Assembly: GCA_945787595.1 (NCBI GenBank)
Contig: CALZJV010000478.1
Coordinates: 1-26,611 of the forward strand
Direction of reading: 5' to 3'
Source: an uncultured Desulfobacterales bacterium
Lineage (GTDB): Bacteria > Desulfobacterota > Desulfobacteria > Desulfobacterales > JAFDCJ01
Length of the DNA stretch: 26,611 bases
The notes below the pieces were generated by a model that was not told the DNA's origin, did no database searches, and was given only the letters and a program-made list of their open reading frames with translations. Positions 8,425-16,424 of the stretch are shown one piece after another. The position numbers and the translations under genes were made by a program. Every line of letters begins with the position of its first letter. The first letter of the stretch is position 1.

Positions 8425-9564
8425 TTAGGGCTGATACAACACCCACTTGCCGTCTTTTATGGTGATCTTGACCAGCTCTTTTTCCGGGTCGTGACTGTTG
8501 GCGTATGATATCGAACCGGTTGCGCCCTGAAAACCCTGCAGGGCAACCAGGGCATCCTTGACCTTAGCGCGATCGTCGATCCCGGCTTTTTGCAGCGCAG
8601 CCACCATTAGGTTGGCGGCATCATAGGCCAAGGCTGCAAATTGATTCGGTACAGCTCCGTAAAGGGCCTGGTATTCCCGGGTGAATTCCTGGGCCGCGGG
8701 TCTGGGATCCGCACTAAAGTAGTTGGCCGGGATCAGGATGCCTTCGACGGCATCGCCGCCCAGGTCAATCGTCTTCTGGGAGAACAGGGAGCTGTTTGCC
8801 AGCACCACGGGATTAAACCGGATGCGCTTGGCCTGATTCAGGATGGCAGCGGCATCGGCATAAAAGGTCGGCAAATAGATCAGTTCCGGCTTCAGGCGTT
8901 TGAGCTTGGACAAAATGGCGGTAAAGTCTTTCTCACCGGGCGTGAATGCTTCTTCAGCCACGATCTCGGCGCCAAGTTTTTTGGCTTCCTGGGTGAAGTA
9001 TTTATTCGCATCGACTCCCCAGTCATTGTTGATGTAAATGGTGGCCATTTTTTTCTTGCCCAACCCCTGGACCGCCCAGCGGGCATTATAGGGACCTTCA
9101 TACCCCTGAGTGGCAACCACGCGGAACATGTTTTGTCCCTTTTTGGTAAAGCCCATGTGGGAAGAGGTGGGGGACAGTTGGGTCATATTTGCCCTTTCAT
9201 AAATAGGGGCTGCCGCCATGCAGCTAGAGCTGCTGAAATCACCGATCTCGGCAATAATATCCGGATCTGCAACAAATTTTTCGGCGATCAAAACGGATTC
9301 TTTGGGATCGCCCCGGCTGTCGGCAATTTCAAGCACGACCATTTTTCCATGAATGCCGCCCATGCGGTTGATCCGATCCATCACCATGGTAACCGACCGC
9401 TTAAAATCGTTGCCGTATTCGGCCCAGTCACCGGTCAATGGCGCGGATAACCCTATCTTAACAGTATCCTGTGCGGCCGCAGCAGGTGAAATATATTGCA
9501 GACCTCCCCAGAGGATGCCTAGAATAAAAAATACGATGGTGAATGCGTAAAACAACCTTTTCAT
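8425..9564 (-). CDS. livK: Periplasmic solute-binding protein of the Liv transporter (LivK-type)
   Basis: A 379-residue type I periplasmic binding protein. Residues 1-31 are a signal peptide: KR at the N-terminus, a hydrophobic core, and cleavage likely after the AAAA run before QDTVKIG. The mature start VKIGLSAPLTGDWAEYGND is the family hallmark. Later landmarks are GDFSSSSCMAAAPIYE, QLSPTSSH, and FRVVATQGYEGPYNARWAVQ around the ligand-binding cleft. The solute could be an amino acid, amide, urea-like compound or an aromatic; sequence reading does not decide. The ATG follows a strong AGGAGGT, and a TTGACA promoter lies about 75-80 bases upstream. It is the first gene of livKHMGF, separated from livH by a repeat element, an arrangement that usually goes with excess binding protein. 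Confidence 0.92.
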   Translation of the reverse strand: MKRLFYAFTIVFFILGILWGGLQYISPAAAAQDTVKIGLSAPLTGDWAEYGNDFKRSVTMVMDRINRMGGIHGKMVVLEIADSRGDPKESVLIAEKFVADPDIIAEIGDFSSSSCMAAAPIYERANMTQLSPTSSHMGFTKKGQNMFRVVATQGYEGPYNARWAVQGLGKKKMATIYINNDWGVDANKYFTQEAKKLGAEIVAEEAFTPGEKDFTAILSKLKRLKPELIYLPTFYADAAAILNQAKRIRFNPVVLANSSLFSQKTIDLGGDAVEGILIPANYFSADPRPAAQEFTREYQALYGAVPNQFAALAYDAANLMVAALQKAGIDDRAKVKDALVALQGFQGATGSISYANSHDPEKELVKITIKDGKWVLYQP

Positions 9565-9616
9565 TGTAACTACCTCCTTTCTGGACGTTAAATTTATAGG
9601 GGTTTATAAGGAACAC

Positions 9617-9644
9617 GAATTAAATAATTCAATGCGAATGTCAA
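9617..9644 (-). promoter_or_regulatory. Predicted sigma70 promoter of livK
   Basis: On the minus strand, TTGACA at 9644-9639 is followed by a 16-base spacer and TAATTC at 9622-9617. It lies just upstream of livK, whose ATG is at 9562-9564. Confidence 0.5.
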
Positions 9645-9732
9645 GGTATTTTTAGAACGAAGTTTCAGTAACCGTGCTTTTATCGAAACGTAATTCAGAC
9701 TTGAGAGTTTCATATGAGGAGTTAACTAAAAA

Positions 9733-9756
9733 ATGAACGTCGAACATCGAATAATG
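9733..9756. repeat. Solo heptamer-repeat arm
   Basis: Three 7-base units, GAACGTC, GAACATC and GAATAAT, related to the arms of copy 1. No inverted partner or core is visible nearby, so this looks like a remnant. Confidence 0.5.
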
Positions 9757-9929
9757 TATTCTGTTGATAAGCAATGACAGCCGGTGTGAAGCAGACATGT
9801 CGCGACATTTTCCCCAATTGCATTGCAATATGTCATATTTTGATGTAGAGCTTATTGCAGTGGGTTGCCGAGCGACCGCAATAGGTTGAAGCGTTGCAGC
9901 ATAATCATAAATCAGGCGATAATTAAACA

Positions 9930-11042
9930 ATGGTGGACGTCGATAGAAATAAAATTACCCTGGTTTTTCTGGGCATATTGGTGATAGTGGCCGTTGGCGT
10001 TGTGCTGAAATATGCAGCCTCGGTCATACTGCCGCTGATAATCGCCTGGCTATTTTCCTATCTTATCGGGCCGGTTGTAAATTACATGACCCAAAGGAAG
10101 GTTCCCACGACTCTGGCGGTCGTTATCATCCTGATATTTCTGCTGGGTATCCTTTATCTGTCCGGCACCTTTTTATATGCCCGCATCTCAGCCTTTGCGG
10201 CGGCCTATCCGAGATATCATGCCCGTATGACCGAGTTAATCGCAACCGTTACGAGCCAGCTGAATCTTGGTTTTGATCCGCTCGCCGGAATCAACTGGGG
10301 GCAGGGTATCGGCCGTTTTTTAATGACCCTCTCCGGGTCTGTTTTTGCATTTGCATCCAAGCTGGTGCTGGTCGTCGTCTTTCTGTTTTTCATCCTGCTT
10401 GGCAAGCCTTTTTTCAAATACAAAATTCTAAAATCATTTTCTCAGGAAAAAGCCAATCAGCTCAGCGAGATCACCTTTTCGATAACCGCCCAGATCCGGC
10501 GTTATCTGTCTCTGCAATTTTTGATCAGTTCCGTTACCGGGTTTCTGGTCTGGTTTGCCTTAGAATTGATCGGCGTGGACTTTGCGATTACCTGGGGTGC
10601 CATGGCATTTTTTCTGAATTTTATTCCCACGGTTGGATCCATTGCCGCGTCCATTCCCCCGATTCTTCTGGCTCTGGTGCAATTTTATCCCAGCATATGG
10701 CCGGCCGTCGCCACCCTTATTTCGCTTTTAACCATACAACTGAGCATCGGTAACGGCATCGCTCCGAAAGTTCTGGGGGATCAATTGAATCTCAGCCCGG
10801 TGGTTATTCTATTGTCGCTGTTGTTCTGGGGTTGGCTTTGGGGAATTGTCGGCGCCCTGCTTTCGGTTCCGGTCACAGCCGCCCTTAAAATAGTGTGCGA
10901 AAATATCGAATCCCTGCAGCCCATCAGCGTCATGATGGGCTCGGGGAAAAGTTATTGGCGCGAATTCAAGAAATTAGAAAAGAGTGTGCCTGAGGTGGGC
11001 GATCTTAGCAATCCTTCGTCGAAAAAACGAAAGTCCAAATGA
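9930..11042 (+). CDS. AI-2E family transporter (PerM/YdiK/TqsA-like)
   Basis: A 370-residue inner-membrane protein with the layout of the AI-2E exporter family. Two N-terminal helices (about residues 10-27 and 30-51) and a third (61-82) come first, then a soluble stretch with conserved-looking amphipathic segments, then about five helices to residue 330 and a charged, Lys-rich tail. Family landmarks are ILPLIIAWLFSYLIGPVV near the N-terminus, and near the C-terminus FFLNFIPTVGSIAASIPPILLAL and LNLSPVVILLSLLFWGWLWGIVGALLSVP, the signature region. Members export signalling molecules, act as Na+/H+ antiporters, or are uncharacterised; the substrate here is unknown. The ribosome site ahead of the ATG at 9930 is weak. 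It stands alone on the plus strand. Confidence 0.87.
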   Translation: MVDVDRNKITLVFLGILVIVAVGVVLKYAASVILPLIIAWLFSYLIGPVVNYMTQRKVPTTLAVVIILIFLLGILYLSGTFLYARISAFAAAYPRYHARMTELIATVTSQLNLGFDPLAGINWGQGIGRFLMTLSGSVFAFASKLVLVVVFLFFILLGKPFFKYKILKSFSQEKANQLSEITFSITAQIRRYLSLQFLISSVTGFLVWFALELIGVDFAITWGAMAFFLNFIPTVGSIAASIPPILLALVQFYPSIWPAVATLISLLTIQLSIGNGIAPKVLGDQLNLSPVVILLSLLFWGWLWGIVGALLSVPVTAALKIVCENIESLQPISVMMGSGKSYWREFKKLEKSVPEVGDLSNPSSKKRKSK

Positions 11043-11227
11043 AATAACGCTGCAAAAGCCGGAGGGCTTCAGAGCCGAGGATGAAGTCCGCCGGCGGAAA
11101 AAATCAGGGTCTGAAGTCTTGCGGCTTGCCGCGTTGTTTATCCAACATTGGGGATAAGTACTTCCTGTGCGTGGTTTACTGAACAGATAGCCGGACAATA
11201 TAATTTTTTCCCCAGCCTGCCATCATC

Positions 11228-11839
11228 CTACCCCCATCCCGCTTTTTCCCTTAGTGATTGCAACGTCTTTACGAGGCAAGTTTTCAAGGTATTGTTGACA
11301 CCCTGGCCGTTTACTGCACTGGCCGCAAACGAGGGAGCTTTCAGCTGTCGGTTGTAAATTCTATCCATCTCTTCAATGGACATCAGGGGTAGACCTTCCT
11401 TGGTAAGATCTCTTTTATTGTACTGTAAGACCAGCGGCATTGTCATTATGTTTAACCCATAACTTTTTAAATTTTCCGACAGATTTTTCAGGGAAAGAAT
11501 ATTTCTTTCGTGGCGTATTTTAAGGGAGTCGGCTACAAAGACTACCCCGTCAACTCCCTTTAAAACGAGCTTTCGGGTGGAATTGTATTTGACCTGCCCG
11601 GGGACCGTATACAGTTGAATGCGCACATCAAGTCCTTTTATTCTGCCGGCCTCCATGGGCACAAAATCAAAGAAAATGGTCATATCCCCTTTTGTCTTGA
11701 TCGAAACCATTTCATTGGACATTAATTTTCTGCTATTTTTGAAAACATATTCCAGGTTGGTTGTCTTACCGCACCTGCCCGGACCATAATATACGATCTT
11801 GCACTCAACTTCCTTTTTCTTCAAATTAATTAGCGCCAT
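11228..11839 (-). CDS. MglA-like Ras-superfamily GTPase
   Basis: A 203-residue small GTPase close to bacterial MglA, the polarity switch of gliding and type IV pilus motility. It shows the P-loop GPGRCGKTT (19-27), the G3 region YTVPGQVKYNSTRKLVLKG with TVPGQ at 78-82, VDGVVFVADS, and G4 NKRD (141-144). The Thr before VPGQ in place of Asp is the MglA-type G3 box. The C-terminus carries a SAVNGQGV segment that fits G5. No MglB-type roadblock partner is adjacent, so its partner must be encoded elsewhere or it acts in another polarity or trafficking role. The ATG at 11837-11839 has only a modest ribosome site (GGATATTAAAA). It is convergent with the AI-2E permease gene. Confidence 0.88.
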   Translation of the reverse strand: MALINLKKKEVECKIVYYGPGRCGKTTNLEYVFKNSRKLMSNEMVSIKTKGDMTIFFDFVPMEAGRIKGLDVRIQLYTVPGQVKYNSTRKLVLKGVDGVVFVADSLKIRHERNILSLKNLSENLKSYGLNIMTMPLVLQYNKRDLTKEGLPLMSIEEMDRIYNRQLKAPSFAASAVNGQGVNNTLKTCLVKTLQSLREKAGWG

Positions 11840-12150
11840 AATTTTTAATATCCGGAGAAATCTGTTAATATTTTCTGCAATCTATAATTATAGAAACCTG
11901 CGTCGGATGTGTCAAGCAGCAAGATCAAAATTATTTAATAACGTATTGATAATTTATTAATATCTCAATGCGTCAGGTCATTTTTCTGATATTTTTCCTA
12001 TACCAATTGCGGATTGATTCGAACTGTGCGGTTAGCCCTTTGAGGTACTCTCTCAGAGGGCGGTCGCCCTTATCCTGTCCATGGTGATTGTGGCCAGGTA
12101 AGCAGCTGCAGGACGCCATACTTTACAGACAACGTGAGAGTGGACAAAGA
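11840..12150. other. Intergenic region, no gene seen
   Basis: This stretch lies between the MglA-like gene and the aminotransferase terminator. It contains an AT-rich promoter-like part next to the GTPase gene and a palindrome AGGGCG-GT-CGCCCT at 12057-12070. No frame or RNA family is convincing. Confidence 0.45.
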
Positions 12151-12188
12151 AAAAAAACAGGAGATGGGGTTTGTGCCATCTCCTGTTT
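12151..12188 (-). terminator. Rho-independent terminator of the aminotransferase gene
   Basis: A perfect 13-bp stem, 12155-12167 paired with 12176-12188, has an 8-base loop. Read on the minus strand, it is followed by a run of seven T residues. It lies about 50 bases past the aminotransferase stop and closes the minus-strand unit that begins with the semialdehyde dehydrogenase gene. Confidence 0.85.
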
Positions 12189-12235
12189 GAACATGGATTT
12201 TAATCAATAATCTCTAAATTTTGCTATGGTTTCAG

Positions 12236-13543
12236 CTATTTTTTATATTCACAGCTCCTTGAAGCCGGTGTATCCGTTTCGATGGCTTCTTTGTCCCCGA
12301 TCTCCAAAGATTTATCCAGAATATGAATCGCTTCGTCGATCTCTTCTTCGGTAATGATTAACGGCGGTGTGATCACCATCGTATCATACCAGGAAGAAAT
12401 ATAGAGACCATTATTCATCGCATCGCCGGATATTTTAGCTGTCATGAGGGCCTTACCACTGAACTTTTCTTCCTTGGTGTCAAAGGGTTCTTTGGTCTTG
12501 CGGTTTTTCACAATTTCAAGAGCCCAGAAGTGACCGATTCCTCTGACATCGCCGATGCAGATATGCTTATCCGCCAACTCATAAAGTCTTTTCTTCAGGT
12601 GCTCACTGGCTTTTTGCGGCATACCCGAATCAAATAACTTAACGTGTTCAGAGATTGCCGCCGGAATGGCCGAGGCCGCCAGGGCATGATAGGCAAACGT
12701 GTGACCATGACAGAAGAGTTCTTCTTCAAAGAAGTTTGCAACCTCTTTCGTTGAGGCGGTGATGGCCACCGGTGTGTAGGCCGCGCTGGCTCCCTTGGCC
12801 GTTGTCAAAATGTCGGGCAGGACATCCCAGTGCTGAATGGCAAAGGTTTTGCCGGTGCGAAACCAGCCGGACATGACTTCATCACAGACGAACAGGACAT
12901 TGTGTTCATCGCATATTTGACGTATGATCGGATAATATTCCGGCGGTGGTATCATCCTGCCATTGGTACCCACAATCGGTTCCACAATGATGGCGGCCAC
13001 ATTGCCTTCTTCTTTGATCATATAGTCCAGGTAAACCCCATCCACGACGGTGCGGGCCAGTTCCGCATACCAGCGACGGGGGTCCCCGGTAAAGGACTGC
13101 CCGACTGCCGTAGCGCCATGATAAGAGTGGTAACGGGAAATCACCTTGTAAGACGGAAACTTTGATTGTCTCAGCATTTTCATGGCCGCTTCATTGGCTG
13201 CAGTTCCGCTGGTAGAGAAGAAGAATTTGCTGAGCTTTTCCGGAAACACCGACCGCAGGGCTTCGACTGCCTCGATTAAGATCTCAGTGGCAAAACCGGG
13301 AGCAACGTAGGGCAGCTTTTCGGCCTGCTTAACGATGGCTTCAATAACCACTTTATTTTTATGGCCTAGATTGGAGCACATCAACTGCGCTGAGAAATCG
13401 AGATAGCGCTTTCCGGTATTATCGTAAAAATAGACCCCTTCCGCATCGGTAATTAGCAGTGGGGTTGACCACGCTTTCTGGCGGTTCCAGGTGCCATAAG
13501 TATGAGCCGTCATTTCCTGGATTCTTTCCGTTATGTCGCTCAT
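12236..13543 (-). CDS. Class III (omega) aminotransferase, likely beta-alanine aminotransferase
   Basis: A 435-residue PLP enzyme of the class III aminotransferase family. Landmarks are TSGTAANEAAMKMLR (phosphate-binding loop, about 111-125), SRYHSYHGATAVGQS, VEPIVGTNGRMIPP, LFVCDEVMSGWFRTG with Asp221 on the pyridine nitrogen, and TTAKGASAAYTP with the Schiff-base Lys250. I prefer the ATG at 13541-13543, eight bases after AAGGAG, over the GTG nine bases earlier, which abuts the Shine-Dalgarno. The context with ureidopropionase, dihydropyrimidinase and malonate-semialdehyde dehydrogenase suggests it moves the amino group of beta-alanine (or 3-aminoisobutyrate) to pyruvate or 2-oxoglutarate, giving malonate semialdehyde. 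The substrate is inferred from neighbours; other omega-amino acids are possible. Confidence 0.88.
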   Translation of the reverse strand: MSDITERIQEMTAHTYGTWNRQKAWSTPLLITDAEGVYFYDNTGKRYLDFSAQLMCSNLGHKNKVVIEAIVKQAEKLPYVAPGFATEILIEAVEALRSVFPEKLSKFFFSTSGTAANEAAMKMLRQSKFPSYKVISRYHSYHGATAVGQSFTGDPRRWYAELARTVVDGVYLDYMIKEEGNVAAIIVEPIVGTNGRMIPPPEYYPIIRQICDEHNVLFVCDEVMSGWFRTGKTFAIQHWDVLPDILTTAKGASAAYTPVAITASTKEVANFFEEELFCHGHTFAYHALAASAIPAAISEHVKLFDSGMPQKASEHLKKRLYELADKHICIGDVRGIGHFWALEIVKNRKTKEPFDTKEEKFSGKALMTAKISGDAMNNGLYISSWYDTMVITPPLIITEEEIDEAIHILDKSLEIGDKEAIETDTPASRSCEYKK

Positions 13544-13799
13544 TTTGCTCACTCCTTTATGAAATTGGTTAAACGGTTCGCCTGTTTGCCCTGCATACGG
13601 TGTTGCGTTGCGGGATGTGCCGGTGAACAGGTCAATTATTTTGCCGGATTATTCAACCGCGAATAGTTCAGCCATTCGTGTTGTTGGCAAAATCCGGATC
13701 GAAGTATTACTGACATTCCGTTGAATAATAGCTCCGCGGTTTTGAGAAAAATCTGTAAAGGTATGCTGCCATGTGAGCCTTTCCCGGGTTTTGCCTGGA

Positions 13800-14228
13800 T
13801 CAAAGGGCATCAAGCTTTTCGCGATGAGCATTATGTTTCTTAGCGATTAATTTTAAAGCTCGCGCTACTTCCGGCAATGCTTTAATTTTTGCAGAAGCCT
13901 CCGTGTAATAGCGCACCGCCCGATCCTCCAGCCTTTTGGCTGAAGCCAGTGCGTCTTCAACCGTCATGTTTGGTGCTGCCTGGCACGCTTCGCAATACGG
14001 TGCCCGGACAAAATCTTTAATCGGCTCCAGGATCATTTCAGTGACATTTTCCCGGCGGGTTCGCAGCACGGTTTTAACATTTTTTTTGGCATTGGCGGCG
14101 AACTGCTCAAACATCTGCTTGTGATCACTGCAGGCCGGATTGCCGGCCACGGCTTCGTAAAATTCCTGGTCCTGGCTTTCCAGCTCCTCGGCGAAATTGA
14201 GTATGCTTCCAAAATTTTCAAGAGGCAT
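13800..14228 (-). CDS. Small ferritin-like four-helix protein
   Basis: A 142-residue, mostly helical protein of the ferritin-like type. Helix 1 is SILNFAEELESQDQEFYEAVA, typical of rubrerythrin-like proteins, with Glu residues in the metal-ligand register. A helix containing RLEDRAVRYYTEAS and a last helix with KKHNAHREKL supply more candidate ligands. The usual ExxH of helix 2 is not seen; that position reads AANAKKN. The diiron site may therefore be incomplete or rebuilt. A YCEAC pair sits in the central loop. The ATG follows AAGGAGA at good spacing. It lies between the semialdehyde dehydrogenase and the aminotransferase on the same strand, so it may be co-transcribed. I know of no role for such a protein in beta-alanine breakdown. 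Confidence 0.7.
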   Translation of the reverse strand: MPLENFGSILNFAEELESQDQEFYEAVAGNPACSDHKQMFEQFAANAKKNVKTVLRTRRENVTEMILEPIKDFVRAPYCEACQAAPNMTVEDALASAKRLEDRAVRYYTEASAKIKALPEVARALKLIAKKHNAHREKLDAL

Positions 14229-14240
14229 GATTGTCTCCTT

Positions 14241-14508
14241 TGTACGAGTTTCGTGATACGGGGTGCGGGTTGCGCGTTGTATGTTGCGAGTTACGTGTTG
14301 CGAGTTGCGAGTTACGAGTTACGAGTTACGTGTTGCGAGTTACGAGTTACGTGTTGCGAGTTACGGGTTGCGCCTAAGCGCAACACAAGATTTAGTGTTT
14401 ATTAGAACCTTAAGACACGCTGCTCGTGGTATCTATCAAAAATAGAGGATTACCTTATGACCCGCAACGCGAACCGCGTAGCCCGAAACGCTAAATGCGT
14501 AACGCATT
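14241..14508. repeat. Inverted heptamer-repeat element, copy 4 (largest array)
   Basis: From 14241 to 14373 the sequence reads as 19 consecutive 7-base units in unbroken register; most fit GTTRCGN (for example GTTGCGA, GTTACGA, GTTACGT). After an 85-base middle segment, 14459-14508 carries about seven units of the inverted type (CGCAACG, CGTAACG). It fills the space between the semialdehyde dehydrogenase and ferritin-like genes. Confidence 0.85.
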
Positions 14509-14509
14509 C

Positions 14510-15964
14510 CTAGAACCAGCGTTCTATGACGACCTTGGTATCCGTAAAGAAATTAAAAATTTCCTGGCCGTGCGCTTTGGTGTCGCCGAACATAGAGTTT
14601 CCTGCTCCACCGAAGGGGAAGAAACTCATCGGAGCGGCAATACCGATGTTAATTCCGACCATGCTTGGTAAGACCCGATACTTGAATTCACGCGCGGTTG
14701 CGCCGTCGTTGGTATAGATACAGGCTGCGTTGGCAAACCCGCGGGTATTAATCAGATCGATCACTTCATCCAGATCCTTGGCGCGAACCACGCTCACCAC
14801 CGGCCCGAATATTTCTTCTTTGGCGATTGTCATATCCGGCTTGACGTTGTCAAATATGGTCGGGCCCACGAAAAAGCCGTTTGGAAATTCGGACACCGTA
14901 AAATTACGCCCATCCATGACAAGGTCGGCACCTTCTGCGATTCCTTTTTCAATGTAGCCCAGGACCCTTTCTTTGTGCGCGGCGCTGACCACGGGTCCCA
15001 TGGCCGTTTTTTCATCCAATCCGCTGCCGACTTTCATGTCCTTGGCGGCGGCACTGAATTTTTCCAACAGCTCATCGGCGACGTCTCCCACCGGCACCAG
15101 GACTGAACCGGAAAGACAGCGCTGTCCGCTGCAGCCATAGAAGGATGTAATCAGAGAAGGCATGCCGGCTTCCAGGTTTGCATCCGGTGCCACCGCCACA
15201 ATGTTTTTGGCGCCTCCTAGGGCCTGGACCCTTTTGCCGGTTGCGCCGCAGCGCTCATAAATATATTTTGCCGTGGGGGAGGAGCCGACAAAAGAGACAC
15301 CTTCGATATCGGGGTGGTCCAAGATGCCGTTGACCACATCCCGGGACCCGTGCACCATGTTGACAACACCTTCCGGGAATCCGACCTCATCCATAATTTC
15401 AAAGATTTTGGTCTGGGTCATGGGAACCTGTTCGGACGGTTTGACGATATAGGTGTTGCCGGTGACTAGGGCGTACGGCAAAAACCACCAGGCCACCATC
15501 CCCGGAAAGTTGTAAGGAACGATTCCGGCAAATACCCCTAAAGGTTGACGATGACCATAGCAGTCGATGTCCTTGGCGATATCTTCCAAGGTATAACCGC
15601 ACATCAACGTGGTGACGCCGGTGGCATGTTCGATATTTTCGATCATGCGCCGAACTTCGCCCCGGGCCTCGTCAATGCATTTGCCTTGCTCGGTTGTCAG
15701 CACCCGGGCAATATCTTCAAAGTTTTCTTCGAAGGCGTCTTTGAGTCGAAACAGGTATCGGGCACGGGTTAGCGGCGGTGTGGTGCGCCAATCCCAATAG
15801 GCGTCCTTGGCCGCTTTAACCGCATTGTCCACATCCTCTCTGGTTCCATAAGCAACCCGGGCGATTTTTTCTCCTTGGGCCGGATTCCATACATCACCAA
15901 TGGTTGTGGAGTTGGATTCCACCCATTCACCGTTGATATAGTTTTTCATTGATGGCAGTGACAT
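14510..15964 (-). CDS. mmsA: CoA-acylating methylmalonate/malonate-semialdehyde dehydrogenase
   Basis: A 484-residue aldehyde dehydrogenase superfamily enzyme, close to the usual MmsA length. It oxidises (methyl)malonate semialdehyde with CoA and NAD+ to propionyl- or acetyl-CoA plus CO2. Signs of this subgroup: KNYINGEWVES near the N-terminus, GIVPYNFPGMVAWWFLPYAL (about 147-166), VSFVGSSPTAKYIYE, and ALGGAKNIVAVAPDANLEA in place of the ELGGK of hydrolytic enzymes, so the general-base Glu is absent as expected. Catalytic Cys283 lies in YGCSGQRCLSG. IFGPVV and FPFGGAGNSMFGD close the protein. The start follows AGGAGG. A TTGACA promoter lies about 100 bases upstream. In this cluster it turns the product of the aminotransferase into acetyl-CoA. 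Confidence 0.92.
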   Translation of the reverse strand: MSLPSMKNYINGEWVESNSTTIGDVWNPAQGEKIARVAYGTREDVDNAVKAAKDAYWDWRTTPPLTRARYLFRLKDAFEENFEDIARVLTTEQGKCIDEARGEVRRMIENIEHATGVTTLMCGYTLEDIAKDIDCYGHRQPLGVFAGIVPYNFPGMVAWWFLPYALVTGNTYIVKPSEQVPMTQTKIFEIMDEVGFPEGVVNMVHGSRDVVNGILDHPDIEGVSFVGSSPTAKYIYERCGATGKRVQALGGAKNIVAVAPDANLEAGMPSLITSFYGCSGQRCLSGSVLVPVGDVADELLEKFSAAAKDMKVGSGLDEKTAMGPVVSAAHKERVLGYIEKGIAEGADLVMDGRNFTVSEFPNGFFVGPTIFDNVKPDMTIAKEEIFGPVVSVVRAKDLDEVIDLINTRGFANAACIYTNDGATAREFKYRVLPSMVGINIGIAAPMSFFPFGGAGNSMFGDTKAHGQEIFNFFTDTKVVIERWF

Positions 15965-16045
15965 AGCATTTCCTCCTTTGCTTGGTCTTCGCTAAATTTA
16001 TCCTAATAGGAGTTTGAGTTTTTTGCACCCTAACAATTTTTTCAC

Positions 16046-16074
16046 ACTTTAGGCAAATCAAATTTTAATGTCAA
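16046..16074 (-). promoter_or_regulatory. mmsA promoter with overlapping GCCTAAA motif
   Basis: On the minus strand, TTGACA (16074-16069) is followed by exactly 17 bases and then TAAAGT (16051-16046). The bases TTGCCTAAA (16056-16048) overlap the -10 box. The preT promoter at 21772-21800 has the same spacing and the same GCC before its -10 box. Confidence 0.6.
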
Positions 16075-16117
16075 GATGATTTTTCTATTTTTCTGCGAAA
16101 AATACAAAAATTATGTA

Positions 16118-16139
16118 TTAATTATTCGAAAATAATTAA
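16118..16139. promoter_or_regulatory. AT-rich palindrome, candidate Lrp/AsnC operator
   Basis: TTAATTATT-CGAA-AATAATTAA is a perfect 9-bp inverted repeat. It lies upstream of the mmsA promoter in the divergent spacer shared with the Lrp/AsnC gene, and such regulators commonly bind AT-rich dyads beside their own genes. The operator role is inferred. Confidence 0.45.
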
Positions 16140-16203
16140 TTTACTAATAATTTAGAACGGTTTCATGCAAAAACATGTTGATTTATTTTATTTGAGATGG
16201 TAG

Positions 16204-16407
16204 AGAATCAGGAATGAATAATGTCGATTGACGAATGAATAATTAAGGAACTCTACCCAACGGGAGTCTCCCGTCGAGAGCCTCATGGTCGAGCGACAGG
16301 ATCGAACGATCTATCAACAACTTGATTGAGCGACACGCGGTGCAAGCGCCTGTGCTGTACAAGCGACATCCGTGATTCTTCATTCTTCATTCGAACTTCG
16401 GCATTCC
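16204..16407. repeat. Inverted heptamer-repeat element, copy 5
   Basis: The left arm (16204-16248) has 7-base units related to GAATGAA. The right arm (16374-16407) has inverted units related to CATTCTT. The middle holds an ACGGGA-GTC-TCCCGT hairpin (16260-16274) and core copies GAGCGACA (16328-16335) and AAGCGACATCC (16361-16371). The right arm falls inside the upstream open frame of the Lrp/AsnC gene, which shows that the frame's first 33 codons are not protein. Confidence 0.7.
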
Positions 16408-16424
16408 TAAAGGGGAGAGTAAAA

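Larger units (their letters stand above)
9565..9929. other. Divergent spacer between livK and the AI-2E permease gene
   Basis: No gene is supported. It holds the livK promoter (9617-9644, minus), a single short arm of 7-base repeats related to GAACATC (about 9733-9755), and an imperfect hairpin ATTGC...GCAAT at 9854-9882 that may mark an operator or leader structure for the plus-strand gene. Confidence 0.5.
15965..16424. other. Divergent regulatory spacer between mmsA and the Lrp/AsnC gene
   Basis: There is no gene here. The mmsA side holds a promoter overlapped by a TTGCCTAAA motif and an AT-rich palindrome (16118-16139). The regulator side is filled by a heptamer-repeat element (16204-16407) ending just before the regulator's ribosome site. 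Confidence 0.7.

Noticed and set aside
8641..9450. A 269-codon plus-strand open frame
   Set aside because: It lies wholly opposite livK, which has signal peptide, family motifs and a strong ribosome site; the antisense frame looks like a by-product of codon bias.
9652..9930. A 92-codon minus-strand open frame
   Set aside because: Part of it translates the heptamer-repeat remnant and no family or ribosome site is seen.
11087..11098. Perfect palindrome TCCGCCGGCGGA after the AI-2E permease gene
   Set aside because: No T-run on either strand, so it is not a standard terminator; it may be a fragment of the repeat-family hairpin but evidence is thin.
12005..12040. tRNA T-arm-like GTTCGAATC on the minus strand
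   Set aside because: The flanking bases do not pair into a T stem and no cloverleaf can be built around it.
13649..13831. A 60-codon minus-strand open frame downstream of the ferritin-like gene
   Set aside because: It overlaps the end of that gene, has no ribosome site and no recognisable sequence.
14241..14373. Possible CRISPR array
   Set aside because: Units are 7 bases, contiguous and without spacers; no cas genes are present.
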